From NCBI GenBank assembly GCA_913057725.1, contig CAJXOS010000030.1, positions 1 to 51,248 on the forward strand: a stretch of DNA of 51,248 bases, written 5' to 3'. Below are positions 17,150-25,873 of this stretch, one piece after another (the first letter of the stretch is position 1; each line of letters opens with the position of its first letter). A program made the translations under genes and the position numbers. Below the pieces are notes generated by a model. It saw nothing but the letters and a program-made list of their open reading frames with translations, was not told where the DNA came from and did no database searches. Origin of the DNA: an uncultured Lewinella sp. Its GTDB lineage: Bacteria; Bacteroidota; Bacteroidia; Chitinophagales; Saprospiraceae.

Positions 17150-17229
17150 CTGGTACTTAGTACATGGTATTAGGTACTTGGTAGGAGAGAGATGCCTTTT
17201 AGAAATGCAATCCAAGTACTAAGTACCAG
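17150..17229. repeat. inverted repeat region with GGTACTTAG / GTACTAAG words
   Basis: ctggtacttagtac (17150-17163) and gtactaagtaccag (17216-17229) are perfect 14-base inverted copies. The inner words ggtacttgg (17173-17181) and ccaagtac (17212-17219) can pair instead. The word set is shared with 14314-14348. It lies between the permease and the reductase fusion; no terminator T-run is obvious. Confidence 0.6.
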
Positions 17230-17259
17230 GTACCTTATACCTCTTTTAAAAAACATTAC

Positions 17260-18711
17260 ATGAATCCAATACCTACCACACTACTTGCCGATGACCTCCA
17301 CATCACCAAAGTACTAACGGGCTTATGGCAAATCGCCGATATGGAGCGAGATGGCCAGCAAATTGATCTGGACAAGACTGCAGGTGCTATGCAGCCCTAT
17401 CTAGACGCGGGTCTGGCCACCTTCGATATGGCCGACCATTATGGATCAGCGGAGATTATCACCGGGCGGTTTCGGCAAAGAGTAGGAGGAGATCAGGTGC
17501 AGTTGTTTACGAAGTGGGTGCCGGAGCCTGGGCCTTCGTCCAAAGACAAAGTACGAGCGGCCGTCCAGCGTTCTCTGGATCGTATGCAGATGGATCAGCT
17601 TGATTTGCTGCAGTATCATGCTTGGAACTACGCAGATGCTAGTTGGTTGGATGATCTGTACTATTTGCAGGAACTCAAAGAGGAGGGATTGATCCGTCAT
17701 TTAGGGCTTACCAATTTTGATGCCGCTCACCTCAATATGGTTTTGCAAAGCGGCATTCAGGTCGTCTCCAATCAGATTTCCTATTCCCTGATAGATCAAC
17801 GCGCCAGTGGAGCCATGACGGAGGTCTGCCGGCAACATGGAGTAAAGATCCTGGCCTTTGGAACCTTGGCTGGAGGCATGTTGAGTGAACGCTGGCTTGG
17901 GCAAAAAGACCGACCTGCGGATCAGATGGACACCTGGTCGCAAATGAAATACAAACGCTTCATCGATCAGGCTGGTGGTTGGGAACAATTCCAGGCCCTG
18001 CTTGGTACACTTGATACCCTGGCAAAGGCGAAGGAGGTGTCGATTTCGAATATTGCGTGCCGATACATGCTCGAGCAAGATGTCGTTGGGGGCGTCATTA
18101 TTGGTGCACGACTCGGCCAGAGTAACCGTATTGAAGATAATCTACGTCTGTTTTCCTTTGAGTTGACAGCAAAGGATCAGGCAGCTATCGGTGAGGCTTT
18201 GGGTACACTGAATGCCATCCCTGGAAACTGCGGGGATGAATACCGCAAACCACCCTTCCTTACAGCTTCTGGCGATTTGAGCCATCACTTGGATAAACTA
18301 CCGGCTCCGTTTCCAGTATTCTCTACCGGTAAGAATCGTCAAAAAGCACTCAGCGGTACTATCTGGGAAGATCTGGCAGGCTTTAGTCGGGCAGTTCGCA
18401 TTGGTGATCGTATACTGATATCAGGCACCACGGCCACTCATGGTAAGCGCTGTATTGGTGGTGATGACCCTGCTGCGCAGGCCCACTTTGTGATCGACAA
18501 AATCGAAGGTGCTATTCAATCTCTAGGTGGCAAGTTGGAGGACGTCGTGCGTACACGAGTGTATGTGCAGAACATGGACCAGTGGGAGCCGATCTCCCGC
18601 GTGCACGGTGAGCGGTTTGGTCATATTCAACCGGCTAATACCCTTATTCGTGCGGATCTGATTGGTGATGAATACCTCGTAGAAATCGAAGCCGAGGCGG
18701 TGGTGCAATGA
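17260..18711 (+). CDS. aldo/keto reductase fused to a RidA-type domain
   Basis: A 483-residue two-domain protein. Residues 1 to about 330 are an aldo/keto reductase (NADPH-dependent carbonyl reduction). The catalytic tetrad is in place: D56 and Y61 ('FDMADHYGSAE'), K85 ('FTKW') and H120 ('LLQYHAWNY'). Residues ~355-483 form a YjgF/RidA domain ('RTRVYVQNMDQW', 'LVEIEAEAVV'). RidA enzymes hydrolyse reactive enamines/imines using an arginine in a P-A-R motif. Here that position reads P-A-N (N460), so this domain is probably not an active deaminase and may bind a ligand or drive oligomerisation. The fusion suggests reduction of an unstable carbonyl or imine intermediate. The flanking genes give no pathway. 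Confidence 0.88.
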   Translation: MNPIPTTLLADDLHITKVLTGLWQIADMERDGQQIDLDKTAGAMQPYLDAGLATFDMADHYGSAEIITGRFRQRVGGDQVQLFTKWVPEPGPSSKDKVRAAVQRSLDRMQMDQLDLLQYHAWNYADASWLDDLYYLQELKEEGLIRHLGLTNFDAAHLNMVLQSGIQVVSNQISYSLIDQRASGAMTEVCRQHGVKILAFGTLAGGMLSERWLGQKDRPADQMDTWSQMKYKRFIDQAGGWEQFQALLGTLDTLAKAKEVSISNIACRYMLEQDVVGGVIIGARLGQSNRIEDNLRLFSFELTAKDQAAIGEALGTLNAIPGNCGDEYRKPPFLTASGDLSHHLDKLPAPFPVFSTGKNRQKALSGTIWEDLAGFSRAVRIGDRILISGTTATHGKRCIGGDDPAAQAHFVIDKIEGAIQSLGGKLEDVVRTRVYVQNMDQWEPISRVHGERFGHIQPANTLIRADLIGDEYLVEIEAEAVVQ

Positions 18712-18761
18712 GCTTCAATACACTTGTAAAGTCTTTCGATAGGCTCAATAATTCGAAATCC

Positions 18762-19847
18762 TTATTTCCCACTTACATCATACTTCCGTTGTAAATCGCC
18801 CCAGCTCTCTTTTTGAATCTCCTTCATGAGGCCCACATTGATCGGGTCGAAGGCGGGGTGGTTTTTTGGTAGCATAAAACTCTGGTAATTCTCCTGGAGC
18901 GTGAAGGGCAGTAGTTGCACCTTACTATCTAAGGAAAGCCGAATGATATAGTACTGCAGCATGGTGCGATCGTAAACCAAAACATCATTCTCTTTTTTGG
19001 CTAATCCGCGCAAGGCCAGAACAGGAGAGGAGTAGGTTTCTGTAATCGGGATCTCCTCTTGCAGCAGGTACGATTCTCCATTGGAAGAGGCTACCGCTGC
19101 GATGCTTTCTGCTAATCTAATATCCGCTGCATTCTCAATGTCGGTTTGCAGTCCAGATATCGTCAAGGTCGAGGCAATGCCGGCAGTGAAACTGGAGATG
19201 ATGATGACGGCTGTGAACATCCAAATGATGGCAATGGCCTTTCCCCAGTTCGTCTTCGGAGCTTTATCTCCGTAGCCCACCGTAGTCATCGTAACTGCCG
19301 ACCACCACAAGCCATCAAATAAGCCCAAAAGGCCAGGACGGAATTGGAATTTATTGTGCTTACGCTCCACCAGCCACAGGAAGAACCCAAAGATGAAGAT
19401 GACGAAGATGAGCAATAGGATAATCTCCAAAAACGCCAGCGAAAAGATATTGCTAATAAACACCGCGATCGGTGATCGATTCAAATAGGGGATCGCCACA
19501 CCAATACTGGAGATGAAGTATGGCTGTGTCATATCAAATTTGTCCACCCGCATATCATTCACCTCCATCGGGTTGATGGTAAGGTCGATATCTTGATACT
19601 CCAGCCGCTTCAAGATGCCGATGAAGTCGGAGTATTCTTCGTAGCGATAGGAGAGGCCCGCCGATTGGGCAATGTTTTCCCATAGCTCTACACTCAGGCC
19701 TTCAAAAGTGCCATCAGCTGTCTTTATGACGAAGGGAGGGTTATGATACAATCCGACGGTCAGAGTATCCGCCGATTGGGCAGTTGCCAATTGACTACTG
19801 CCGAACCAGCAGAAGGGGATGAGCAAGTAAATCCAGAAATTCCTCAT
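18762..19847 (-). CDS. GluR0-like ligand-gated potassium channel
   Basis: A 361-residue protein with the layout of prokaryotic ionotropic glutamate receptors. It has a signal peptide (1-24), then the first lobe of a periplasmic ligand-binding domain (about 27-120), M1 (about 126-160), a pore loop with the potassium filter 'TVGYGD' (189-194), and M2 (about 203-230). The second lobe follows (about 235-357). R100, just before 'FDMTQPYF', matches the arginine that holds the ligand's carboxylate. D293 in 'VYDRT' suits the amine-binding acidic residue. 'SFTAGIASTLT' (219-229) parallels the SYTANLAAF gating motif of animal receptors. An amino acid ligand is likely. It overlaps the sensor gene upstream by four bases (ATGA), implying coupled translation. 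Confidence 0.9.
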   Translation of the reverse strand: MRNFWIYLLIPFCWFGSSQLATAQSADTLTVGLYHNPPFVIKTADGTFEGLSVELWENIAQSAGLSYRYEEYSDFIGILKRLEYQDIDLTINPMEVNDMRVDKFDMTQPYFISSIGVAIPYLNRSPIAVFISNIFSLAFLEIILLLIFVIFIFGFFLWLVERKHNKFQFRPGLLGLFDGLWWSAVTMTTVGYGDKAPKTNWGKAIAIIWMFTAVIIISSFTAGIASTLTISGLQTDIENAADIRLAESIAAVASSNGESYLLQEEIPITETYSSPVLALRGLAKKENDVLVYDRTMLQYYIIRLSLDSKVQLLPFTLQENYQSFMLPKNHPAFDPINVGLMKEIQKESWGDLQRKYDVSGK

Positions 19848-22786
19848 ACCTCCTTCTTTATTTCCTCGTGGATAGAGAAGTAAATGAATTGGGCCAGAAT
19901 CCGAAACATCGTCAAGTCGTTGTTGTCGAACTGCCGTTTTTCGATACTGTAGGCACAGAGTACTACGGGCTGATTGTTTTCCAAATTGAAAGGAATAAAC
20001 AGCAAGGATTGAAAGCGATAAGCTGCCTTTTCATCGATGTATTGGGTGTGCTCTGTATCGAAGTCGTGGATGAGTACCTCCTTGTTGTTCCCCATTGCCC
20101 AAGAGGTCAGGCTGGTTTTACTATTGAACGGTTTACTCCTGAAAGTGTAACCACTTCTCTCTTGATCAGAATAGCCCTTGTGTACTATTTCGTTTCCTTC
20201 CTTGAAAGCAATCTCAAAGGCATTGATATCTTCCGCTTGCTTGACGGCCTTGCCCATGGCTGTGATGATGTCGTTCCAGGACGCCTTGCGGGGCATTTGC
20301 TTGATGAAGAGCTCAAGGGTCTGGATATTTGAATTGGCGTGATCCAGTTCTTCCTGTTGCTCCTCGAACTCTTGGATTTTCTGGTGAAGTTGAATTTCTT
20401 TTTCTGCCAATGCCCTGTTCGACCGGTTCAAGATTTGCTGGAGCCGGTTGAAACGTCGCTTTACGTAGAAACGGAAATAGTAAGCTATCCCCACCAGTAA
20501 TAGACCTATCGCTCCATAGAGAAACCACGGCTGTAAATACCAGGCTTGGAAAACATTAAGCTGCACTTCTAGTGGATTACTCCACTGATAACCACCCGGC
20601 TGCCGGGCTCTCAGTTCCAGGTAATAATCACCTAATTCCATTTGGGTCAAGGCTAGGATATTTCCACCTTCTAACGTATTCCAATGGTACTCTTCCAGCG
20701 TAATATCCCGATCCTCTTGCAGCATGAGTCGGTATTGGTACTCTACATTTCGAGCTGGATAGGAAAGATTGGTCAGGTACAGTTGAAGTTCTTGTCCTTT
20801 TCCTACCGTCAGTACACCTTGTTGGTTGGTGGCAAGATCCTTCCGGTTGACGGTTGCTTTTCGGATTCTCGGAGGATGAGAATAGGGTAAGGTCGCGGCA
20901 TTGCCTCGCGAATAGACGAGCCCTTCGGCAGTGCCGGCCCAAAGCCGCCCTTCTGCATCGGTCTTAATGCAGCGATAGGCCATGATCTTAGCGGGTAGGC
21001 CTTCGATCTCTCCCAAGACAGTCGAGGTGTTTTGCTGATGAAAAACCAGCCCCTCCGTTGCGGTAGCGACCCAAATGTTGTTGTTAGCGTAGTGAGTCAC
21101 GCCCCGTACTTCTTCCTGCCCCAGGACATCATTCTGGATCAAGGTGATTCTTTCGCCGTCATAGCGTAGTAACCCATCAGTGGTAGCAAGCCATACAATT
21201 CCACGGTCATCCACGGTCAAGTCGTGTACCTCAAAATTGAGCATGGCGGTAAATGGAAGCGGAGGACTAAGATTGACGAAACGATCCTCTTTTGGATCAT
21301 AGCGATATAAATAGCCAGCCTCACCGATACCGGCCGCATAGATTTCGCCACGGACACTTTCATTGACGGCCAAGACACGACTGGAAAATCCTTTGGTTTC
21401 GTCGTAGTAGGTGACCGCTCCGTCTGCATCGATTTTCGCCAGACCAATGATGGGTTTATTCAAGGGAGCCTGACAGAACCAAAGATTCCCCTGCCGATCC
21501 GGGTAAAGGTTGAAGATGGATTCGCCTCGCTCGTGAAACTCGTCATAGCGTTTGACGAGGGTATTGCCGGAATATTTGGATAACTCTATACTTGGAGTAG
21601 AAGTGGCTACCCAGAGAAAACCAGCTTGATCTTGCGCTACCGACGCGACTTGGATGTTATTTAGGATGGGGCGGGCATTGAAATCACCGTCCTGCGGTGA
21701 AATCTCGAAGAGATAATTGATCGGTGCCCAGGCTTTCCCATCCTTGCCCAAGGCAATGTTGATCGGGTTCATCATGGGCAAGTTGTCCACGGTCTCGAAA
21801 AAACGTTCTTGCAACAACCAAAGCCCTGTCTCCGAACAGATCCACAACTTTGGGGTACTGGTGTCATTGGCTGCCACGTAGATACTATGAACAGAACCAA
21901 AGTCTAGCTCTTCTACCCGATGTGCTTCACTGGCTCCATAGACAGTTTGCAGTGGTTTATCCCAGTCAGCTAAGGTGTAAAGGGTGCCGTTTTGCGTGCC
22001 GATGTAGTAATGGCCACCTTCATCTCGATGCATGGCCGTGATCAGGTCTTCCGTTAAGCGTATTGTCTTTATCAAGCGTGGCTGGCCGTTTCGAATCCTA
22101 TAGACCCGTAATGCATCATTGCCGATGAGAAGGTGATCATCATGTACAAGTAGCGTGCGACCATTCTGGATGTCTAGCTTCGACTCAAAGCTGTTACTGA
22201 CCTCATCAAAGTAGAACAGGCCATCTTGCGGACTGAGTACCCAAATGCCCCCAGCCTCATCCTTTTGAATGGCTAGCTTCTGTTCTTTGTCAGATGGAGA
22301 AAAACTGTACGTTTCAAAAATACCTTCACGCCAACGACCGACACTATGATTGGACTGCGACAGCCAAAGTTCTCCGCTTTGGCCCAAGATGAAATCATTG
22401 GGGTAAAAGGGAAGGTCATCCGCTTCATTGATGGTGCCTTCTAAGAGGGCTTCAACTACTGGTTGTCCAGCGAGCTTGTCGATCTTATGGATGCCGATGT
22501 CATTGATGAATAACAGGTGATCTTCGCGGGCATGGATTTGATGAATGGTCTGGCTCCGGGTGTGCCTGCTGTAGGGCTCAAATTCCGTTCCATCAAATCG
22601 GTATAACCCATTTTCGCTACCGATCCACATGAAACCTGCTGAATCTTGTAGTACTGTTAACACCTGGTCGAAAGGAGCATCCGATGCGGTGTGGTATTGC
22701 AAATAACTATACTGCTGGGCAGAAAGAGAGGGGGCGATTCCGCACCAGAAAAGATAGAGCAGTATTGGTGTTAGCTGGCGTAACAT
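19844..22786 (-). CDS. propeller / Y_Y_Y / GAF membrane sensor lacking an output kinase
   Basis: A 980-residue protein. A signal peptide (1-24) leads to a long two-component-regulator propeller region (about 25-650), with repeated 'G.MWIGSENGLYRFDG'-like blades. Next are a Y_Y_Y Ig-like domain (about 655-745), one transmembrane helix (about 755-771), a coiled coil (about 779-836) and a GAF-like domain (about 837-980). Relatives normally continue into histidine kinase, SpoIIE phosphatase or cyclase domains. Here the protein ends after the GAF domain with its own stop codon, and I see no frameshift. It therefore senses outside signals but must act through a partner. The channel gene overlaps its end (ATGA), making it the obvious candidate. 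The blades resemble glycan-sensing hybrid regulators, but the ligand is unknown. Confidence 0.88.
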   Translation of the reverse strand: MLRQLTPILLYLFWCGIAPSLSAQQYSYLQYHTASDAPFDQVLTVLQDSAGFMWIGSENGLYRFDGTEFEPYSRHTRSQTIHQIHAREDHLLFINDIGIHKIDKLAGQPVVEALLEGTINEADDLPFYPNDFILGQSGELWLSQSNHSVGRWREGIFETYSFSPSDKEQKLAIQKDEAGGIWVLSPQDGLFYFDEVSNSFESKLDIQNGRTLLVHDDHLLIGNDALRVYRIRNGQPRLIKTIRLTEDLITAMHRDEGGHYYIGTQNGTLYTLADWDKPLQTVYGASEAHRVEELDFGSVHSIYVAANDTSTPKLWICSETGLWLLQERFFETVDNLPMMNPINIALGKDGKAWAPINYLFEISPQDGDFNARPILNNIQVASVAQDQAGFLWVATSTPSIELSKYSGNTLVKRYDEFHERGESIFNLYPDRQGNLWFCQAPLNKPIIGLAKIDADGAVTYYDETKGFSSRVLAVNESVRGEIYAAGIGEAGYLYRYDPKEDRFVNLSPPLPFTAMLNFEVHDLTVDDRGIVWLATTDGLLRYDGERITLIQNDVLGQEEVRGVTHYANNNIWVATATEGLVFHQQNTSTVLGEIEGLPAKIMAYRCIKTDAEGRLWAGTAEGLVYSRGNAATLPYSHPPRIRKATVNRKDLATNQQGVLTVGKGQELQLYLTNLSYPARNVEYQYRLMLQEDRDITLEEYHWNTLEGGNILALTQMELGDYYLELRARQPGGYQWSNPLEVQLNVFQAWYLQPWFLYGAIGLLLVGIAYYFRFYVKRRFNRLQQILNRSNRALAEKEIQLHQKIQEFEEQQEELDHANSNIQTLELFIKQMPRKASWNDIITAMGKAVKQAEDINAFEIAFKEGNEIVHKGYSDQERSGYTFRSKPFNSKTSLTSWAMGNNKEVLIHDFDTEHTQYIDEKAAYRFQSLLFIPFNLENNQPVVLCAYSIEKRQFDNNDLTMFRILAQFIYFSIHEEIKKEV

Positions 22787-22869
22787 GACAATCCAAGATA
22801 GGGAAATTAGTCAGTTCACGAGCACGAAATAGAGGAACGAGAAAGGAGAGATGAGTTGTTTTACGGAGA

Positions 22870-23163
22870 CTAGTTATTGGAGCGAGCGTCCTCTTCCTGC
22901 TCAATAGCACGTTTTTGTTGACAGAGGTGTTCATTGCGCTTGCTGAAGCATATGTCTTTTTCCGGAATTAACCGGCCAGAAGTTGGAGCATCTTCCGTCG
23001 TTACCACAAAGACGACTGCACCCACCGGGAGTAGGATATAATTCATCCGAATTTTTCCCTTAATCTCCACCTTAATAGATTCCTGATTCAATACATCTTG
23101 CGCTTCGTACTCAATGTGATTGATGACTTCTACGATTTTTACCTTCCTAAGTATATCGGGCAT
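22870..23163 (-). CDS. small protein of unknown function
   Basis: A 97-residue reading frame starting at ATG 23163 ('MPDILRKVKIVEVINHIEYE'). A short hydrophobic stretch ('ILLPVGAVVFVVTT', about 43-56) is too polar on its flanks to be a sure membrane helix. The tail is strongly charged. I recognise no family. It lies 83 bases upstream of the propeller-GAF sensor on the same strand and could be the first gene of that operon. It is separated from the lipoprotein gene by a terminator hairpin. It may be real; length and position are the main support. Confidence 0.5.
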   Translation of the reverse strand: MPDILRKVKIVEVINHIEYEAQDVLNQESIKVEIKGKIRMNYILLPVGAVVFVVTTEDAPTSGRLIPEKDICFSKRNEHLCQQKRAIEQEEDARSNN

Positions 23164-23233
23164 GAATGACTGTTGTAGATCCTCGGCTAATTTACTTCCT
23201 TACTCATGATATTCTCGCCACTTAGACAGGAAA

Positions 23234-23264
23234 ACCCCAGTCCTGGACATGACAGAACTGGGGT
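23234..23264 (-). terminator. hairpin terminator of the aerolysin-like lipoprotein gene
   Basis: accccagt (23234-23241) and actggggt (23257-23264) pair perfectly. On the minus strand the stem is followed by ttttcctgtct. It lies 49 bases beyond the stop codon at 23314 and before the small gene at 23163, so it separates two transcription units. Confidence 0.75.
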
Positions 23265-23313
23265 GTTGCTTATGTTGTAAAGGCTGTGATGCCGGAAAGC
23301 TGCATCTGGCAAA

Positions 23314-24972
23314 TTAGTTGCAATCAGATGGGACGTCCCGCACCTCACTTTGCGCCTGCACGATATTATCAAGGCGAGTGGTGCCACGAACGGTGATTTC
23401 TATATAATCTGGCCCGATTGCCGTCACTACTCCGTCAAAGCCTACGAAACTGAACTGGGTATTGATTGCCGCACCAGTCAGAGCCACGATCACAGCATTG
23501 TTATTTGGGTCAATTTGATTGCCGCGGACGCGGAAACGCTTAACAAATGGGATCTGCACATTCGAGTAGGTTTGGTAAGCATCGTAAACCAGCGAGGCAC
23601 TACCGGCAGGTACGGTCACTGTACGCTTGGAGAAGAAAGTGTTCTCTTCGCTAGTGGAGTTTTCGCTACTGATAGTACTCGTTTGGTTAGCTTCCACTGA
23701 AAGCTCTAGCCCTGCACTTACTTCGGCTGAGACCGAGCCACCACTGCCAAAGAAACTCGCCTCAGCTGTAGCGCCAACGGTTGCTTCAAGACTAGTAGTC
23801 GCCCGGCTGCTCAAACCGATCGTTTCTTCAAATCCGACGGTATAGGTGGTCGTTACGGTCTTTTCAATGCCTACTTCTTGCTCCAATGAACCATTGCCAC
23901 AGTTGATCAGTGTGCTGTTAAAACCAAAGGTGGTTTCAGCTGCTGGATAAATTGGCTCCTGATGCTCGGTGCTCAGTTCGGTTACTTCCCATTCTATATC
24001 TAGCGCAATAATCCGGAAGTACTGCACAGGGTTAGCGCCAGTAGTCCGCCAAAATGCTTTCTCCCCTGCTTGTTCGAATCTTCGCAGTGGATCTCCATTT
24101 CTGTCATGGATGGTGAAGAAACCATTTTCAGCTCTTTGGATACTGAGCTTAAGGTCAGACGAAATGGCAGCTGGATCCATCGGGTAACCTACGGAGCCAG
24201 ATTGGTAAAAGGTTCCGGCCCAACTATCGTCGATACCTAGATAGCGATTGGTATGCTTAGAATAAATCGAATAAACGTTCTCTTGTCCAGGGTGTGCCTG
24301 GAAATAGTATTGATGATTCGACCAAGAAGCCCGGAAAGCTGAATAGTCCTCATAAAGGCGGGTTACATTACCTTCGGCGCCAGCAGATTTTTCGACGACA
24401 TTATCTGAGAAATTACCATTTGCATCTACCGTCTGTAGAAAATAGGGCATGCCTTCGGTCATTACAAAGGTCTCATCGGCATAGGATAAGGCGTCTGCTG
24501 TAGCGATGATTTTGGTTCCATTTTCTCGCAAAGGGATAATACTGATGGCGTCTTCTTCGAGTAGTTCGCCACCGGCAGCTTCGATGCGGTATTCCAACGG
24601 AACGCCATTGCGTAATTCTGCTTCAGCCTCTTCTGATAAGGAAGTAACGGGAATGGATACCGTAGCAATATTTGTGTAGGGGTCTACTGAGACCTCTTGG
24701 TCGTAATCCCCTTCTGTGGCATCAAAATCGACGATTACGGTAGTGGGGTAATATCCCTTTTTAGCAATGTTTCTGGTGTCAATGAGTAAGCCTAGATCTC
24801 CAGGATATTCATTGAGCTCGGAAGCTGAAATACCAGAACCCGTTTCAATCTCTCCATCACCTGGAGGGAGGATATCATCTTCGGGTTCGCTGCAGCTGAA
24901 AAAGCAAAAGAGGACAGTACTGAAAAGAAGAATAGAAAACTTGTGAAGTGAAAAAGGATTAAGAGAATACAT
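23314..24972 (-). CDS. lipoprotein with aerolysin-like pore-forming domain
   Basis: A 552-residue lipoprotein: the lipobox ends at C27 ('CFFSC'), followed by 'SEPEDD', an acidic stretch that resembles the surface-export signal of Bacteroidota lipoproteins. Residues ~55-155 form a beta domain. Residues ~205-325 look like a beta-trefoil ('YYFQAHPGQENVYSIYSKHT'), a fold that often binds sugars. Residues ~363-485 have aerolysin/ETX-MTX2 features. These are long Ser/Thr-rich strands, a hairpin of alternating small and polar residues (about 392-430, around 'FFGSGGSVSAEVS'), then 'TVTVPAGSASLVYDAY' and 'VQIPFVKRF'. Such proteins assemble into ring pores in target membranes. It may serve attack, defence or predation, but this is inferred from pattern, not alignment. 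Confidence 0.75.
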   Translation of the reverse strand: MYSLNPFSLHKFSILLFSTVLFCFFSCSEPEDDILPPGDGEIETGSGISASELNEYPGDLGLLIDTRNIAKKGYYPTTVIVDFDATEGDYDQEVSVDPYTNIATVSIPVTSLSEEAEAELRNGVPLEYRIEAAGGELLEEDAISIIPLRENGTKIIATADALSYADETFVMTEGMPYFLQTVDANGNFSDNVVEKSAGAEGNVTRLYEDYSAFRASWSNHQYYFQAHPGQENVYSIYSKHTNRYLGIDDSWAGTFYQSGSVGYPMDPAAISSDLKLSIQRAENGFFTIHDRNGDPLRRFEQAGEKAFWRTTGANPVQYFRIIALDIEWEVTELSTEHQEPIYPAAETTFGFNSTLINCGNGSLEQEVGIEKTVTTTYTVGFEETIGLSSRATTSLEATVGATAEASFFGSGGSVSAEVSAGLELSVEANQTSTISSENSTSEENTFFSKRTVTVPAGSASLVYDAYQTYSNVQIPFVKRFRVRGNQIDPNNNAVIVALTGAAINTQFSFVGFDGVVTAIGPDYIEITVRGTTRLDNIVQAQSEVRDVPSDCN

Positions 24973-25001
24973 CGATCGGTCGGTTTAATTATCGAATTAA
25001 C

Positions 25002-25009
25002 CAAATGTA
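25002..25009 (-). promoter_or_regulatory. -7 box TACATTTG for the lipoprotein gene
   Basis: Read on the minus strand, TACATTTG matches TAnnTTTG and lies 29 bases upstream of the ATG at 24972. I found no good -33 TTTG at the expected distance, so only half of the promoter is supported. Confidence 0.4.
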
Positions 25010-25138
25010 TCCGCAAGACGCCCCCGATTCCTAATTTAGGCTATAGACAAAGCATGGACAGGGTTGGTAAGTGTTTGATTTTGAGTCGATTAAATTTTTT
25101 AGGCCTAAGGTGGTAGAAAATGAATTTGAGGTCGAATC

Positions 25139-25828
25139 TCAATTCAGAAAATTCCTCAAATTACCATAGGTGCTATAGAAATGCTCCTCCTCCTCGAAGT
25201 AAATATGGATGTGGTGATTCGCAAAAGCGCCTTTGATGGGGCTGGTGCTGTCTAGTAGTTTTACGTAGTTCGTTTGGATGGTCTCCTGTAGCCCACCTTG
25301 TTCGATTTCCGTTAGGTTTTGTGCGTTGGAAAGCAATACGACTACTTCAAACTCTTTAAGAATTCGAAAGTCATTATCACTGAGAAACTGCTGGAAAAAA
25401 GTGGCTTCAGTGTCTTTATCTAGATTGATATTCAAATCCCACCTTAGGCAGGGAATGAATGGACTAAGAATGATGAATAAGTCGTCAATCTCTGCTTCGC
25501 TCACATTCAAGTAACCCATGAGCTCTTGTAACGCTGGATTACGATTGATCTCATCTTTGTACTGATTTCTAAGTTCGTCGATATTGTGATGCACAATTTG
25601 GTCCCATTCGTTGATGTTGATTTTGGCGCGATCCGCCTGATCAAAGACGAAAATCTCCAACCGTAGCTTCTGGTTATGTTGCATCCTGGTCAAGTCGCAG
25701 TCTAAGACCTTACATTGATAGACTTCCTCCAGCTTGTTACAGAAGCTAAAGTGTATAGAGGAAGAGAGCGTATCGTTGATCAGTTTTTCCTTGAGCTTTT
25801 TGTATTTCTCTGAATAAGGATCGAGCAT
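25139..25828 (-). CDS. cytoplasmic protein of unknown function
   Basis: A 229-residue protein without signal peptide or membrane segment, rich in acidic and aromatic residues, probably alternating helices and strands ('QYKDEINRNPALQELMGYLN', 'EFEVVVLLSNAQN'). I recognise no family or catalytic motif. It lies 44 bases downstream of the cytochrome c gene on the same strand, so they could share a transcript. A 166-base gap with a -7 box follows before the aerolysin-like gene. The ATG at 25828 is the only good start. Confidence 0.7.
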   Translation of the reverse strand: MLDPYSEKYKKLKEKLINDTLSSSIHFSFCNKLEEVYQCKVLDCDLTRMQHNQKLRLEIFVFDQADRAKININEWDQIVHHNIDELRNQYKDEINRNPALQELMGYLNVSEAEIDDLFIILSPFIPCLRWDLNINLDKDTEATFFQQFLSDNDFRILKEFEVVVLLSNAQNLTEIEQGGLQETIQTNYVKLLDSTSPIKGAFANHHIHIYFEEEEHFYSTYGNLRNFLN

Positions 25829-25873
25829 GGGAGAGCATTCTGTTTTTGGTACTAATATTTCTGACTTCCTCTT

